NCBI GenBank assembly: GCA_003601725.1 | Contig: PIYJ01000001.1 | Span: 1 to 32,050, forward strand | Direction: 5' to 3' | DNA: 32,050 nucleotides | Source: Candidatus Bathyarchaeota archaeon | GTDB taxonomy: Archaea > Thermoproteota > Bathyarchaeia > Bathyarchaeales > DTEX01 | Part shown: positions 15,259 to 22,251 of the stretch, piece after piece | How the letters are laid out: each line of letters opens with the position of its first letter | Numbering within the stretch: the stretch's first letter is position 1 | Position numbers and translations under genes: made by a program | Notes under the pieces: generated by a model | What the model saw: only the letters and a program-made list of their open reading frames with translations | Told to the model about the DNA's origin: nothing | Databases searched by the model: none

Positions 15259-16536
15259 TCAGATCGGTGGAGGGGGAAGCCTCTCAGTCTTCTCCGGCTC
15301 CCTAGCGAAGTGCACATCTTCTTCTTTTCGTAGCTCCTCCGTGTATTTAATCTCCCCCGCTATTCTGCAACCCCTCTCCAAGTATATATTTTTAGCATAT
15401 ACGTTTCTCGCTTTTGATCTTTCCTCCATCGTCACGAAGTCCGCGTAGATGTCCTCAGCTTCAGCCCTCTCTCCGAGAAGGACCTCCTCTGCGACGACTA
15501 CTCCCATGATTTTTCCTCTCCTGCCTATTCCAACCTTGGCTGCCTTAACTCCTTCAACAGTTTCAATTCGACCTCCAACTCGGACTGAATCTTCAGCTCT
15601 AACCGTTCGGGCCTTAACTGAGCCTCCTACTGATACAGAGTTGGCTTTGAGGGCTTCACCTACTTCGACTTTCCCTCCGACATTCAGCTTATCCGTCAAA
15701 GTAAGGTTTTTCCCTATCTTTAAGGTTCCACCGATATCGATGGATCCGCCTTCAGCATCTCCGCTAATACTCACTGTTCCGCCAACATCGATATCCAAAA
15801 ACTTCAGGTCGCCATTCACCCTCAGAGTTCCACCGACATCAATTGACCCAAGGGACAGTGTGCTGTTCGACTCAAATGTTCCCCCGACGATTATTCTTTC
15901 TTTTACTTCACCGCCAGCAACCCTCACCTTCCCCCCAACATGAAGTTTCTCAATCGAGACTTCAGATTCCGAGATGAATGTCCCACCGACCTTAACTCTT
16001 TCAACTTGGACTTCTCCTCCTCTGAATGCCCCTCCAACGCTTACCTCAGTCGCCTTTATTCTGCCCTCTATCTTAACGGTTCCACCTGCCTCAATCTGCT
16101 CTGCTTCGACATCGCCTTGAGCCTCGAATGAGCCTCCTACCTCTATTTTCCCTCCTTTTGTGTCGCCTTCAACCTTTATCTTCCCGCCTACTTCTATGCT
16201 CTCCACGGAGAGGTTCTTTCCCACAAGGACCGCTCGGTCAACCTCAATGTTTTTCGCCGATAGGTCTCCCCTAACCTCTAATCCTCCATCATGGATTCTG
16301 ATGGATCGTTCAACTGAGAGATCACCATCAACAGTTAAATCGCCCCGCCTTCCCCTAATCAAGCCGGCGGAGAGGCTGCACTTAAATGTGCAGTCACCTA
16401 CATACTGAACCGTCCCTCGAACCTCAACCTTCTCAGAATCCCCAGCTCTCACGCAAGCCCCATCTGAGAGGTAAAGATCCCCCTCAACTATGCCCAACAC
16501 CATGGTAGCCCCAGCTGGTACGGTAACTCTGTTCAA
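15259..16536 (-). CDS. Bactofilin-like polymer-forming beta-helix protein
   Basis: The 425-residue protein is dominated by a regular repeat of about 17 residues centred on a (I/V)xVGG turn, at least thirteen copies from about residue 114 to 335. Less regular related rungs lie on both sides (VDGDLSVER, GLEVRGDLSAKN before; VVAEEVLLGERAEAEDIYAD after). This is the pattern of a right-handed beta-helix as in bactofilins, which self-assemble into filaments. There is no signal peptide or membrane segment, so a cytoplasmic polymer is expected. The C-terminus is charged and ends in LPPPPI. TTG 16536 is supported by GGTGA seven bases upstream. Length is about twice a bacterial bactofilin. It is followed by a small winged-helix gene. 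Function in archaea is unknown; a scaffold or cytoskeletal role is inference. Confidence 0.75.
   Translation of the reverse strand: MNRVTVPAGATMVLGIVEGDLYLSDGACVRAGDSEKVEVRGTVQYVGDCTFKCSLSAGLIRGRRGDLTVDGDLSVERSIRIHDGGLEVRGDLSAKNIEVDRAVLVGKNLSVESIEVGGKIKVEGDTKGGKIEVGGSFEAQGDVEAEQIEAGGTVKIEGRIKATEVSVGGAFRGGEVQVERVKVGGTFISESEVSIEKLHVGGKVRVAGGEVKERIIVGGTFESNSTLSLGSIDVGGTLRVNGDLKFLDIDVGGTVSISGDAEGGSIDIGGTLKIGKNLTLTDKLNVGGKVEVGEALKANSVSVGGSVKARTVRAEDSVRVGGRIETVEGVKAAKVGIGRRGKIMGVVVAEEVLLGERAEAEDIYADFVTMEERSKARNVYAKNIYLERGCRIAGEIKYTEELRKEEDVHFAREPEKTERLPPPPI
15532..16197 (-). repeat. Degenerate 51-base coding repeats (17-residue VGG rungs)
   Basis: Thirteen consecutive units of mostly 51 bases, a few of 48 or 54, encode the VGG rungs of the beta-helix protein. 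The units have diverged at the DNA level, but the G-G turn recurs at almost constant spacing, so they probably arose by old tandem duplication and are kept by the fold. Confidence 0.75.
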
Positions 16537-16692
16537 CTATTCTTCACCGCGCAAAGGTTTCCCGGATTCATATATAAAGGTAGGGCACAAGATGAGAAGT
16601 CAAATTGTACTCACAAAAAGGCCGGATGAACTTAAAGAAGTAACCCTTCAGGTTTCCATATATTAACACCGCCTTATTCAAAAGACTCGCAT

Positions 16693-16890
16693 CTACATGA
16701 AAAAAGACATACAGAAATACAAAATAATAGAATCTTCCGAAGATATTACTTCATTTATGTAGAAAAATTTCCACGGCGTGAAAAGCGTTGGACCAGCTTC
16801 TTCCTCCCATGTTTCTTCAATGATCTTTCCGATTGAGAGTTCAAAGTTCTTTAAAATGCCGAGATCAGTTTTCAGCACCTTATTTTTCAT
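16693..16890 (-). CDS. Small hypothetical protein
   Basis: This is a 65-residue frame with good gene signals. AAGGAG lies about 6 bases before ATG 16890, and GCTTTTTATG near 16943-16952 is a plausible TATA box. The product starts lysine-rich (MKNKVLKTDLG), has an acidic middle (EETWEEEAG) and ends in a hydrophobic, aromatic stretch (ILYFCMSFFM). No family is recognised. The opposite strand also has an open frame, but its Ser/Phe-rich translation and lack of a ribosome site make it the likely shadow. The rest of the gap 16537-17151 shows no other gene. Confidence 0.5.
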   Translation of the reverse strand: MKNKVLKTDLGILKNFELSIGKIIEETWEEEAGPTLFTPWKFFYINEVISSEDSIILYFCMSFFM

Positions 16891-17151
16891 AAGGAACTCC
16901 TTTCTGGGGGCAATAAACGCACCGTTCCTTTGTGTATATCACATAAAAAGCGAACATTATCTATTTATCTTCTCTTTTTACTCTCTTAATATGAAAAATG
17001 GTTAAAAATTCACGTTTTTGATGGATAAATAATTAAATTTCCACTTCCATAAAGACTAGGTTTTTTCTTTTCAATTTAAGCATGTGAACGAATGACCTTT
17101 TTTTATGAAGACTTAATGACAAGTTTTGGGGATAATAATCTCGGAGCATCC

Positions 17152-17178
17152 TTTACGATTTTCGCAAAAAGTTATATC
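17152..17178 (+). promoter_or_regulatory. Promoter of the Lrp-family gene with operator abutting the TATA box
   Basis: TTTACGATTTTCGCAAA at 17152-17168 matches the lysine-operon palindrome at 15 of 17 bases. GTTATATC at 17171-17178 is the TATA element. It places the transcript start at or next to ATG 17201, so the mRNA is probably leaderless. A protein bound to the operator would block TBP/TFB access, the arrangement expected for autorepression. Confidence 0.65.
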
Positions 17179-17200
17179 TTTCCAGCACTTGGATATTATC

Positions 17201-17593
17201 ATGGATAATATCGATCTTGAAATTTTAAAAATCTTAAAAAGCCATGCCAGAGCGAAATATGTAAACATCGCGAAAAAGATCGGATTAACAGAAGGCGCGG
17301 TTAGAAGAAGAATAAAAAAGCTCCAAAAAGACGGCATAATAAGAAGATTCACAATTGAGACAACAGCGGAATTCGAAGGAGTAGTCCTAGTTGAGACAGA
17401 ACCTACAATGACGAATAATGTAGCGAAAAGAATGAAGAAGATCGCCACGCGAATTTTCGAGGTATCCGGCGACTATGACATCGCCGCCTTCATCCAAGCT
17501 TATACTATTGATGATCTGAATAAGAAGATTGACGCTATAAGGAAACTGCCTGGAGTTTTGAATACAAACACTCTAATTAAACTCAAGGATTAG
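17201..17593 (+). CDS. Lrp/AsnC-family transcriptional regulator (LysM-like candidate)
   Basis: The 130-residue protein opens with DNIDLEILKILKSH, then a helix-turn-helix (VNIAKKIGLTEGAVRRRIKK) and the hinge strand DGIIRRFTIE. A compact RAM/ACT-like domain follows (VVLVETEP, IFEVSGDYDIAAFIQA, NKKIDAIRKLPGVLNTNTLI) that in this family binds amino acids and forms oligomers. The frame extends to 17126, but the TATA box and operator lie in that extension, so ATG 17201 is the start. The 3' end overlaps the convergent tyrA by 11 bases. Sulfolobus LysM is a short Lrp-type protein of this build that controls lysine genes. The shared operator at the lysine operon supports an equivalent role here, by inference. 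Confidence 0.88.
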   Translation: MDNIDLEILKILKSHARAKYVNIAKKIGLTEGAVRRRIKKLQKDGIIRRFTIETTAEFEGVVLVETEPTMTNNVAKRMKKIATRIFEVSGDYDIAAFIQAYTIDDLNKKIDAIRKLPGVLNTNTLIKLKD

Positions 17594-18473
17594 CTGCATC
17601 TCCACTGCTGTTACGAATGGTCTTCAGAGCTCTATACATGGCTTCATAGGAATCGGCAAGCCTCTCATGCTCAGATAACGCTGAGTATGCTTCATTAAAG
17701 AATTTGCTGAATTCCTTTTCCTCTCCCTCACGGACATATTGCATCAGCCTATAAGCCTCTGAAAGAAACTTTTCTAGATATTGAATCGTGTATGGATTGC
17801 TCATCTGAATTGATGCGCATAATTTAGGATTCTCCGTCATTATGCTTTCGCTTAATAGTAGCTGCATCGTAAATGTTGTTCCGCCGAGATTCTTAAGTTC
17901 CTCAACGTTTTCCTTGGCAAGCATCGAAGCCAAGACTATATTTATAAAATGAGTTAGAGAAAGCGTCAAAGCCATAGCATGATCGTGCCTTTCAAGATCC
18001 ACAAGAATTATTTCTAAGTTAGGGAACAACTGTTTGGCAAAATCGATCTCAGACGCCGCATCGTGAATTGGCACCAGAGCTATTCTTTCTCCAGATGGGT
18101 CTTCTACTCCGGGACCGAAGAGCGGATGAACAGAGAGGACGCGTCTTCCCATAAGAGCGATCTTTTTCATGATCGGCATTACTGGTGACTTAACTGAAGA
18201 TATCTCCATAACAGCCGCGGATGGATTCAAATCGTCAAGTATTTCTTTTATGACCTTAGGCACGGCGGTAATAGGCGTGCAGACTGCTATTAGATCAGCT
18301 GATCCAGCGGCCTCGGAATTGTTATGGGACAATCTTATTCCCAATGACCTTGCAAAGCGTCTTGCATTTACCTCATCAATATCGGAAATTGTAACGTCAT
18401 GTCTCTGCTGAACAAAGTATCTCGTAAACCATCTTCCCATCTTGCCTGCTCCGCCTATAATTGCCACTTTCAT
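17583..18473 (-). CDS. tyrA: Prephenate dehydrogenase
   Basis: This NAD(P)-dependent enzyme oxidatively decarboxylates prephenate to 4-hydroxyphenylpyruvate in tyrosine synthesis. The 296 residues have the N-terminal nucleotide loop IIGGAGKMGRWF, VCTPITAVP, EISSVKSP and the prephenate-site motif SVHPLFGPG. The helical C-terminal domain begins around ALTLSLTHFIN, which includes the conserved substrate-binding His. ATG 18473 follows the chorismate mutase stop by only three bases, with GGAGG about 8 bases upstream inside that gene. The pair therefore makes consecutive enzymes as separate chains instead of the fused TyrA of enterobacteria. Confidence 0.93.
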   Translation of the reverse strand: MKVAIIGGAGKMGRWFTRYFVQQRHDVTISDIDEVNARRFARSLGIRLSHNNSEAAGSADLIAVCTPITAVPKVIKEILDDLNPSAAVMEISSVKSPVMPIMKKIALMGRRVLSVHPLFGPGVEDPSGERIALVPIHDAASEIDFAKQLFPNLEIILVDLERHDHAMALTLSLTHFINIVLASMLAKENVEELKNLGGTTFTMQLLLSESIMTENPKLCASIQMSNPYTIQYLEKFLSEAYRLMQYVREGEEKEFSKFFNEAYSALSEHERLADSYEAMYRALKTIRNSSGDAANP

Positions 18474-18476
18474 GTT

Positions 18477-18794
18477 TCAATCCTCCATCTTTGAAAGGTT
18501 CCCTCGAAATCTAGATTTCATTACTTCTTCTTGCACACGTTTAGACTCATCGATCAAAAGATCGAAAAGATCGATGCAAAAATCGTTGTGCATACTATTT
18601 TTTTGGCAAAAATCAAGAACTCGCTGTTTAAGACTTCTCTCGACCTTTGAGTCTTCTATTGGAAGATTCATCCTCAACTTAACTGCCGCTATCTTTCTGG
18701 CCAACTCGATTCTTTTTTTGCATAAATCCAGTATCTCAAAAGTGACCGTGGCAATCTCGTTTCGTAGTTTTTCAAGATCCGACTTTTCGGTCAA
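18477..18794 (-). CDS. aroQ: Chorismate mutase, AroQ type
   Basis: This 105-residue all-helical enzyme converts chorismate to prephenate. The key residues align with E. coli AroQ at the same numbers: Arg11 (LRNEI), Arg28 (KKRIELARKI), Lys39, Asp48 and Glu52. Arg51 of E. coli is Val here. The length is that of a stand-alone AroQ domain. TTG 18794 is the start, supported by GGAGG about 8 bases upstream. It leads a two-gene operon with tyrA. TATA-like TTATATG lies near 18855-18861, inside the 3' boundary of the HAD gene gap. A CTTTCACGAAAG inverted repeat lies in its leader (18822-18833). Confidence 0.92.
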   Translation of the reverse strand: MTEKSDLEKLRNEIATVTFEILDLCKKRIELARKIAAVKLRMNLPIEDSKVERSLKQRVLDFCQKNSMHNDFCIDLFDLLIDESKRVQEEVMKSRFRGNLSKMED

Positions 18795-18868
18795 AACGGC
18801 TCCTCCAGAAAAATTAGGACGCTTTCACGAAAGAACATTTAATCGCTCTAAACATATAAGGGTAAGCT

Positions 18869-19534
18869 CTATCCGCTTCTCTTTATGATTCTGAGAATCT
18901 CCTTTATGTTTTTAATCTTTGAGACCTCTGACTTCCATATGTGTGAATTGCCGTCTTGCCTAAATAAGACGAATTTTAATCCAGATCTCTTCGCGCATTC
19001 CGCATCGGACCAATGATCACCAATAAAGAGTGCTTCTTCAGCGGATACATTCAAAAGCTTCAGCAATTCAATCGCATGCGAAGGGTCAGGCTTTGGATTT
19101 TTAATATCATCCCTAGCGAGAACAACATCAAAGTATTTCCGAAGATCGAATCTTCTCAGAATCTTCTCAGCGTATTTTCGGCAGCTCCTCGTCATAAGTC
19201 CAAGTTTCAGCCCCTGATCTTTCAAGGCTTTAAGGGTTTCCGGCACCCCTGGAATTAGGGATGCCTCGTCGGAAGATTCAAGCTCAACCTCATTCATCAA
19301 ATTGGATACTTCATCAAGTGCTTTCTTAATGTATTTCTCTGAGAATCCTTTGCTTTTTAGGTCCTTTACAGCTTTATGTGTTATTTCAAAATTCATCATC
19401 TCTTCGTTTAAAAGATCGGGTGTCACGCCTATTCTTTCAAGATACTTAATGATCCGCGACTTCATCTTCTTGAATGGAATTGCGGAGTTAATCAGGGTGC
19501 CGTCGAGATCGAAGATGACTGCTTTCAGAGCCAA
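18869..19534 (-). CDS. HAD-superfamily phosphatase (phosphoglycolate phosphatase-like)
   Basis: The 221-residue protein has every HAD motif. Motif I is FDLDGTL with Asp9 and Asp11, and a helical cap follows (about 15-90). Motif II is LMTRS, motif III the Lys in NPKPDP, and motif IV GDHWSDAE. It fits a cytoplasmic phosphatase acting on a small sugar phosphate or phosphoglycolate; the substrate is not readable. TTG 19534 has GGTGA about 8 bases upstream. A TATA-like CCTTTTTATTTTTC near 19570-19582 and a 14-base palindrome at 19603-19616 lie ahead, so the gene may have its own promoter despite following the oxidoreductase gene by about 100 bases. Confidence 0.9.
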   Translation of the reverse strand: MALKAVIFDLDGTLINSAIPFKKMKSRIIKYLERIGVTPDLLNEEMMNFEITHKAVKDLKSKGFSEKYIKKALDEVSNLMNEVELESSDEASLIPGVPETLKALKDQGLKLGLMTRSCRKYAEKILRRFDLRKYFDVVLARDDIKNPKPDPSHAIELLKLLNVSAEEALFIGDHWSDAECAKRSGLKFVLFRQDGNSHIWKSEVSKIKNIKEILRIIKRSG

Positions 19535-19602
19535 TCAGTCTCTCACCATCGCTGTTAAGGATAATCCGAAAAATAAAAAGGTGGATTCGTTATGTTTTAC
19601 CC

Positions 19603-19616
19603 ATTCGATATCGAAT
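19603..19616. promoter_or_regulatory. Perfect 14-base palindrome ahead of the HAD gene
   Basis: ATTCGATATCGAAT is perfectly self-complementary and is followed directly by TTCGAAA, so TTCGA-like units recur three times in 21 bases. It lies between the end of the Gfo/Idh/MocA gene and the probable TATA box of the HAD gene, about 20 bases upstream of that TATA. A regulator site is likely. It does not match the ACGAA-type operator of the lysine operon. Confidence 0.45.
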
Positions 19617-19632
19617 TTCGAAAGTCAAAAAG

Positions 19633-20865
19633 TTATATTCCGTAATATTTGTTAATTTCTTCTTCGTAGCTTGCAATTTTTCCCGATTCTACGTCATCAA
19701 CCTTGACTGCTTTTTTCATCAAAGAGGATTCGATTAACGCGAAGGATGCAGCTAAATCTCGTAGTCCTTCTCGACCGCTGGTCTCCATCTCCCGTTTCTC
19801 TCGGATGGCTCTCAAAAACTCTAATGTCTCAAGAGCCATGGGGTCTCTTATCCCATAAGGGAAGAATTTTTCTTTGATTTCGCTGCTTGCCTTTTTCTCG
19901 AAAAGTTCTTTGATATCGAGTTTTTCTCCATTGTCCAGTATCAGCATATCCGCCTTAATGCATCCTTTGGTTCCGTAAATCGTCCGGGGGATGAATATTT
20001 CCTCTCCATGCCCCGCCCAAGAGAAGAACCATTGTCCTATGACGCTTGTTCTAAATTTGAAGAGTCCTAGAAAGGTATCATCAACATTAGGCTTTACAGA
20101 CTCAACTATGTTTCCCTCATCATCTTTACGGAACCTTTCCTTCTCAAGCGTTTCAACGATGCTTGAAACTTCATCGATTTCGCCGCAGAGATATCGCAAT
20201 GTATGGAACAGATGAACCCCCATGTCTATCGTTGCCCCTCCCCCCGCAAAGAGCTTCTTATGCCGCCACGCCGTTTCAGCAACAATCTTATCAGGAGACC
20301 AATAGCCGCCCATGAAGCCTCCCAGAACAGCTTGCACCTTTCCGATGTATCCCTGATCGATCACCCATTTAGTCATCCGGGTGCCAGAAGAGTATCTGGC
20401 ATTCTCCGCGACGCCTATTATCACTCCGGAGTTCTCCGCCTCTTGAACCATCTTGCGAGCGGCCTTCACTGTTAAAGCCATCGGCTTCTCAACCAAGACG
20501 TGCTTTCCCGACTCGATACATGCAAGGGCGATTTCATGATGGGAAAAGACAGATGTGTAAATCTCCACGGCGTCTATATCTGATTTTTTCAGCATCTCCT
20601 TGTAATCTGCATAGACTTCTACTTCAGTGTCCTTTTGAAAGTCGTAAACGTAGATGTGCGGCTTAGCTAAGGGATCTCCCGGGGGACCGACTGGTTTTCT
20701 CGGCGGCACTCCGTCCTCTCGGCTTCTAAATCTTTTTGCGTCTTCAATCTTCCTTGCGCATAATGCTTTAATTCTTACATCCACATTTTTTTCTAAAAGT
20801 TCCCTATAGCCATGCAGATGCGCTGGCATTATACGGCCGCAACCGACTAAGCCTACCTTCAACAT
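19633..20865 (-). CDS. Gfo/Idh/MocA-family oxidoreductase
   Basis: This is a 410-residue NAD(P)-dependent dehydrogenase of sugars, inositols or related polyols. The Rossmann domain opens with KVGLVGCGRIMPAH and includes VEIYTSVFSHHEIA and the catalytic EKPMALT with its Lys. The second domain has GGGATIDMGVHLFHTLRYL, where the Asp and His line the active site, and VDDTFLGLFKF. An insertion of about 35 residues after the first helices (PPRKPVGPPGDPLAKPHI) is not typical and lengthens the protein past the usual 330-390. ATG 20865 has AAGGATG about 9 bases upstream. Two TATA candidates (GATATATAAG near 20946-20955 and AGTTTAAAAG near 20911-20920) lie ahead. The substrate is unknown. Confidence 0.9.
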   Translation of the reverse strand: MLKVGLVGCGRIMPAHLHGYRELLEKNVDVRIKALCARKIEDAKRFRSREDGVPPRKPVGPPGDPLAKPHIYVYDFQKDTEVEVYADYKEMLKKSDIDAVEIYTSVFSHHEIALACIESGKHVLVEKPMALTVKAARKMVQEAENSGVIIGVAENARYSSGTRMTKWVIDQGYIGKVQAVLGGFMGGYWSPDKIVAETAWRHKKLFAGGGATIDMGVHLFHTLRYLCGEIDEVSSIVETLEKERFRKDDEGNIVESVKPNVDDTFLGLFKFRTSVIGQWFFSWAGHGEEIFIPRTIYGTKGCIKADMLILDNGEKLDIKELFEKKASSEIKEKFFPYGIRDPMALETLEFLRAIREKREMETSGREGLRDLAASFALIESSLMKKAVKVDDVESGKIASYEEEINKYYGI

Positions 20866-21083
20866 TTTATCTTCATCCTTTTGGATTGTTTAAGAAAAGA
20901 GGCCGTCTAAACTTTTAAACTGTTTTAGAATTACTTCATCCCTTGTCTTATATATCTTTTATCCAGCATTTTTGAAAGCCACAAACTTTAATCATAAAAG
21001 AAAGAACGTTAAAGATTTAACAGATCAATAGAATATGGCGATGCTTTAGTAGCAAAAATTCTGGTCGTAATTAAAAAGGAAAT

Positions 21084-21094
21084 TACTTATAAAA
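21084..21094 (+). promoter_or_regulatory. TATA box for the DHODH-like gene
   Basis: ACTTATAAAAG is a near-consensus archaeal TATA element. It predicts a transcript start near 21115, which argues against translation from ATG 21113 and for ATG 21137, where AGGGA lies six bases upstream. Confidence 0.55.
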
Positions 21095-21136
21095 GAAAAG
21101 TTAAATGTTGAAATGTTTCGTTATCAGGGAATGATT

Positions 21137-22222
21137 ATGTCAAAACTGCAAATAATATTAGAACACATAAAAAAGGAATTCAAAAAAGGAAATCTAAATC
21201 TAGGAAAAATTCTTAGAAGCGACTTTGGCATAGATATTTCAGCCTCATATCTGAATTTGAATTTGAGAAATCCGATACTTATTGCACCTGGCCCGCTCTC
21301 GCAGACCATTTCGCAAATAAAGAGGGCTGCAAAGTCCGGTTACGGCGGCATGGTTCTTAAATCCGTTGTCGGAGAAGATAAAGACGGCAATGCCTCAATG
21401 AAGGCTTTGAGGAAAAGATCAACATTCGCAAGATGGGTTTATGATGATGAGGGAAACCCGATTTTTCACTGGAATGGAGGACTTGACCTGAGAAGCCTTG
21501 AAGATTATTTATCCTTTGCAAGGAAAGCATTTAAGATTGGAAAGAAAGAGAATTTTCCGCTCATCGAATCTTTTCTTTGTCACTTGCCTAAAGACGTCAA
21601 TGAAGAATGGAGAATTGAGGAATGGGAATACACAACTAAAAAGCTGGTTGAAGCCGCCCACGTGTTATACGGTGACTCTCCAGTCATTCTAGAGATTGAT
21701 TTCTGCCCCTTTCTCAAAAGGGAGAAACTAGCAGTAGAAAAAGCGGCAGTTTTGAGATGGTATAGAGAGATACCGAGGCTCATAAAGGAAGTCTCTTCAA
21801 ATGTACATATTGTTCCTAAACTGCTTAACCTAGATTTCGGCTTGGACTTCCAGATAGAAATGGCTAAAGCAGCGAAAGAGGGAAACGCGGATGGAGTAGT
21901 TATAGCCAACAGATTCTTCAGAAGATATGTTTCCAAAGATACAGGTGAAGCATACTTCACCGCGCATGGAGGAAGAGAGCTACGAGTTCTGAATCAAAAA
22001 CAAATACAAGAAGTAAGAAAAATCTTAGACATACCAATAAGTGCAACTGGAGGAACATATTCAGGCAGACACGTAGCTGAGTACCTTAAGATAGGCGCGC
22101 AAAACGTTCAAGTTTTAACTTACGTAATGAAAAAAGGATTTGAAAGAGCCTTTGAAGATCTCATGTTTAACACAAAAGACGGATTCGTGACTTTAATTCT
22201 CAAAGAAAAAATTAATAATTAA
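21137..22222 (+). CDS. Divergent dihydroorotate dehydrogenase-like FMN protein
   Basis: The 361-residue protein shares the DHODH-class flavin barrel plan. The opening strand is LNLNLRNPILIAPGPLS, followed by YGGMVLKSVVG. An EIDFCPFLKRE segment places Cys190 where class 1B enzymes have their catalytic Cys (compare LNLSCP in the pyrD at 1-819). ATGGTYSGRHVAEYLKIGAQ forms the FMN phosphate loop and VQVLTYVMKKG the last helix. It lacks the typical NxxGLPNPG loop and has a long N-terminal helix (about 1-30) and extra Trp-rich segment (EEWRIEEWEY), so the substrate is probably not dihydroorotate. Dihydropyrimidine dehydrogenase-like or other flavin reductases are alternatives. ATG 21113 and 21131 are other in-frame starts. 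The gene stands alone and is convergent with hypD. Confidence 0.75.
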   Translation: MSKLQIILEHIKKEFKKGNLNLGKILRSDFGIDISASYLNLNLRNPILIAPGPLSQTISQIKRAAKSGYGGMVLKSVVGEDKDGNASMKALRKRSTFARWVYDDEGNPIFHWNGGLDLRSLEDYLSFARKAFKIGKKENFPLIESFLCHLPKDVNEEWRIEEWEYTTKKLVEAAHVLYGDSPVILEIDFCPFLKREKLAVEKAAVLRWYREIPRLIKEVSSNVHIVPKLLNLDFGLDFQIEMAKAAKEGNADGVVIANRFFRRYVSKDTGEAYFTAHGGRELRVLNQKQIQEVRKILDIPISATGGTYSGRHVAEYLKIGAQNVQVLTYVMKKGFERAFEDLMFNTKDGFVTLILKEKINN

Positions 22223-22251
22223 TAGATCCAGCCGTTTTCTGTTCGAATAAA

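Noticed and set aside
15449..15943. Long 164-residue + strand open frame opposite the beta-helix gene
   Set aside because: Its Pro/Thr/Ser-rich translation is the antisense image of the repeated Gly/Val codons. It has no ribosome site, and the minus strand gene is convincing.
17126..17200. 25-codon N-terminal extension of the Lrp-family protein
   Set aside because: The extension contains the operator and TATA box, and the family N-terminus starts at ATG 17201.
18822..18833. CTTTCACGAAAG as a third copy of the Lrp-type operator ahead of aroQ
   Set aside because: The half-sites differ in spacing and sequence from the TTTACGA-type palindrome. It may be a site for something else, but the match is too weak.
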